A DNA stretch of 6,726 nt. Origin: Actinomycetota bacterium. Lineage in GTDB: Bacteria > Actinomycetota > Actinomycetes > Mycobacteriales > Micromonosporaceae. Position 1 is the stretch's first letter; each line of letters begins with the position of its first letter. Both the position numbers and the translations under genes were made by a program. Under the pieces are notes generated by a model. That model made no database searches. It saw only the letters and a list, made by a program, of their open reading frames with translations, and was not told the origin of the DNA. The stretch is from assembly GCA_005885115.1 (NCBI GenBank), contig VAXX01000089.1, positions 1-6,726 of the forward strand. The letters run 5' to 3'. Below, one piece after another: positions 6,289-6,726 of the stretch.

Positions 6289-6346
6289 ATGTCGATCTCG
6301 ACACTCCGACATCGAGTGTCGCAGCCCATAGCGTAGTGGGTAGGCT
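6289..6346. promoter_or_regulatory. Divergent promoter region between pdtaR and tRNA-Leu, with overlapping dyads
   Basis: The 90-bp gap between two divergent genes holds an 8-7-8 inverted repeat (CGACACTC 6299-6306 with GAGTGTCG 6314-6321) and an overlapping one (ATGTCG 6289-6294 with CGACAT 6307-6312). Candidate plus-strand promoter for the tRNA: CCGACA (6306-6311), 17 bp, TAGCGT (6329-6334); TAGGCT (6341-6346) is an alternative -10. On the minus strand TACGCT (6330-6335 complement) could serve pdtaR, but no good -35 is seen. The dyads are plainly present; the promoter boxes are weak matches. Confidence 0.35.
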
Positions 6347-6360
6347 GGACCGGTTCTGAC

Positions 6361-6433
6361 GCCCCTGTAGACCAACGGCAGAGTCGATGGACTCAAAATC
6401 CATTCAGTGTGGGTTCGAATCCCACCGGGGGCA
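6361..6433 (+). tRNA. tRNA-Leu(CAA), class I-like with short variable loop
   Basis: Complete cloverleaf of 73 nt. Acceptor GCCCCTG pairs with CGGGGGC (one T-G pair). The D arm has a 3-bp stem GAC/GTC and a loop containing GG. Anticodon stem ATGGA/TCCAT carries loop CTCAAAA with anticodon CAA at 6394-6396, which reads UUG (leucine). Variable loop is only TCAGT (6404-6408). T arm GTGGG-TTCGAAT-CCCAC is canonical and the discriminator is A6433. CCA is not encoded (CCT follows). The 3-bp D stem and A73 resemble tRNA-Leu, but the long class II variable arm is missing, which is unusual for leucine. Divergent from pdtaR and followed by a hairpin. Identity by anticodon is secure; charging by LeuRS is inferred. 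Confidence 0.93.
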
Positions 6434-6455
6434 CCTCACAGATCCTCAACAGCGC

Positions 6456-6487
6456 GGCGCAGTAGGCTGATTACCTAGCCTCGCGCC
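6456..6487 (+). terminator. Terminator-like hairpin after the tRNA
   Basis: GGCGC (6456-6460) pairs with GCGCC (6483-6487), and inside it AGGCT (6464-6468) pairs with AGCCT (6477-6481), with a 3/1-nt bulge and an 8-nt loop. It lies 22 nt after the tRNA end and is followed by TTCATT, not a full T-run. Likely ends the tRNA transcript; efficiency unknown. Confidence 0.5.
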
Positions 6488-6525
6488 TTCATTAGGGGTG
6501 GCTGCGGGCGGCGTGCCGGGAACGT

Positions 6526-6597
6526 GAAAGTGCCCTCTGATCTGGGAAGATAGGACTTGCTGAGGGTCTTATCCATCCCGCCACAGGGGGCACTTTC
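6526..6597 (+). promoter_or_regulatory. Concentric leader hairpin sequestering the transposase ribosome site
   Basis: GAAAGTGCCCTCTG (6526-6539) pairs with CAGGGGGCACTTTC (6584-6597) over 14 bp with one G-U. Inside, GGGA/TCCC (6544-6547, 6576-6579) and GATAGGAC/GTCTTATC (6549-6556, 6566-6573, one G-U) share nearly the same centre. The 3' arm holds AGGGGG (6585-6590), the only ribosome site 10 nt before ATG 6601. A full-length RNA would hide it. Confidence 0.6.
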
Positions 6598-6600
6598 CAG

Positions 6601-6726
6601 ATGCAGGTTACCGGGTCACGTCCGAAGATCGTTGCCGCCGCTGATGGTCGGGGTGTCGTCGGGCACGCCGGCGCTCGGCTGCTGGCTGACCTCGCTGATG
6701 CCACCGGGCTGAGCGCTGCGTTCAGC
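6601..6726 (+). CDS. IS1380-family transposase, N-terminal fragment (continues past window)
   Basis: DDE transposase expected to move the surrounding insertion sequence. Seen: 42 codons from ATG 6601, reading MQVTGSRPKIVAAADGRGVV followed by GHAGARLLADLADATGLSA. The HAGARLLADLADATGL block is what I recognise as the start of actinobacterial IS1380-type transposases; the catalytic residues lie beyond the window. The frame is open to the right edge, so integrity cannot be judged. The start has AGGGGG 10 nt upstream, inside a strong hairpin. Family assignment rests on this short N-terminus from memory; a transposase of another family is the main alternative. Confidence 0.75.
   Translation, partial: MQVTGSRPKIVAAADGRGVVGHAGARLLADLADATGLSAAFS

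Larger units (their letters stand above)
6523..6726 (+). mobile_element. Left part of an IS1380-family insertion sequence (truncated by window edge)
   Basis: The transposase start at 6601 and the structured leader from 6523 mark the left portion of an insertion sequence placed about 90 bp beyond the tRNA. The exact left end and target duplication cannot be set because the right end is outside the window; 6523 is the outer edge of the leader inverted repeat, not a proven terminus. Confidence 0.55.

Noticed and set aside
6361..6433. tRNA 3' end as an attachment site for an integrated element
   Set aside because: No integrase and no repeat of the tRNA 3' end is visible; the neighbour is an IS1380-type element, which does not integrate by tRNA attachment sites.
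6492..6704. 70-codon minus-strand open frame over the transposase leader
   Set aside because: It runs antisense through the hairpin and the recognised transposase N-terminus and shows no domain.
1..6726. CRISPR array, riboswitch or toxin-antitoxin pair
   Set aside because: No regularly spaced direct repeats, no recognised riboswitch core and no small paired genes were found on either strand.

Overview
This is a high-GC actinobacterial window: G/C-rich third codon positions, several GTG starts, an ANTAR response regulator and an IS1380-type transposase. The gene order (branched-chain amino acid ABC operon beside a PdtaR-type ANTAR regulator and a leucine tRNA) is one I associate with actinomycetes. 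Frequent CGTAC/GGTAC words make Micromonosporaceae (Micromonospora or a relative) my best guess. The taxon is inferred, not shown.

Positions 1-5644, all on the minus strand and read from right to left: livK (high-affinity branched-chain amino acid binding lipoprotein), livH and livM (permeases), livG and livF (ATPases), then the 5' two thirds of a family-3 (polar amino acid type) binding lipoprotein that runs off the left edge. livH/livM and livM/livG overlap by 4 nt (ATGA), livG/livF by 11 nt, and the last gene starts only 32 nt after livF, so livH to the left edge looks like one transcript. livK is separated from livH by a 12-bp hairpin that could set a binding-protein/permease ratio. Together the five Liv proteins make a complete LIV-type importer. 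The sixth gene suggests that a second amino acid transporter is coupled to it and continues outside the window.

Positions 5487-5643 form the livK leader and are odd. The open frame through the lipobox contains no ATG, GTG or TTG start, no normal signal-peptide core can be read, and the stretch holds three inverted-repeat structures (a 6-3-6 palindrome, a 10-bp repeat pair around 67 bp, and an 8-6-8 hairpin inside that pair).

Positions 5644-6270 (minus) encode a PdtaR-like REC-ANTAR regulator, upstream of livK on the same strand. Positions 6271-6360 are a short divergent promoter region with overlapping dyads. At 6361-6433 (plus) lies a tRNA with anticodon CAA (leucine) that has a 5-nt variable loop instead of the long variable arm expected of tRNA-Leu. 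It is followed by a terminator-like hairpin.

From about 6523 to the right edge is the left part of an IS1380-family insertion sequence. Its transposase start is preceded by a concentric hairpin that would hide the ribosome binding site in read-through transcripts. No gene-free stretch exceeds 300 bases, and no CRISPR array or rRNA was seen.
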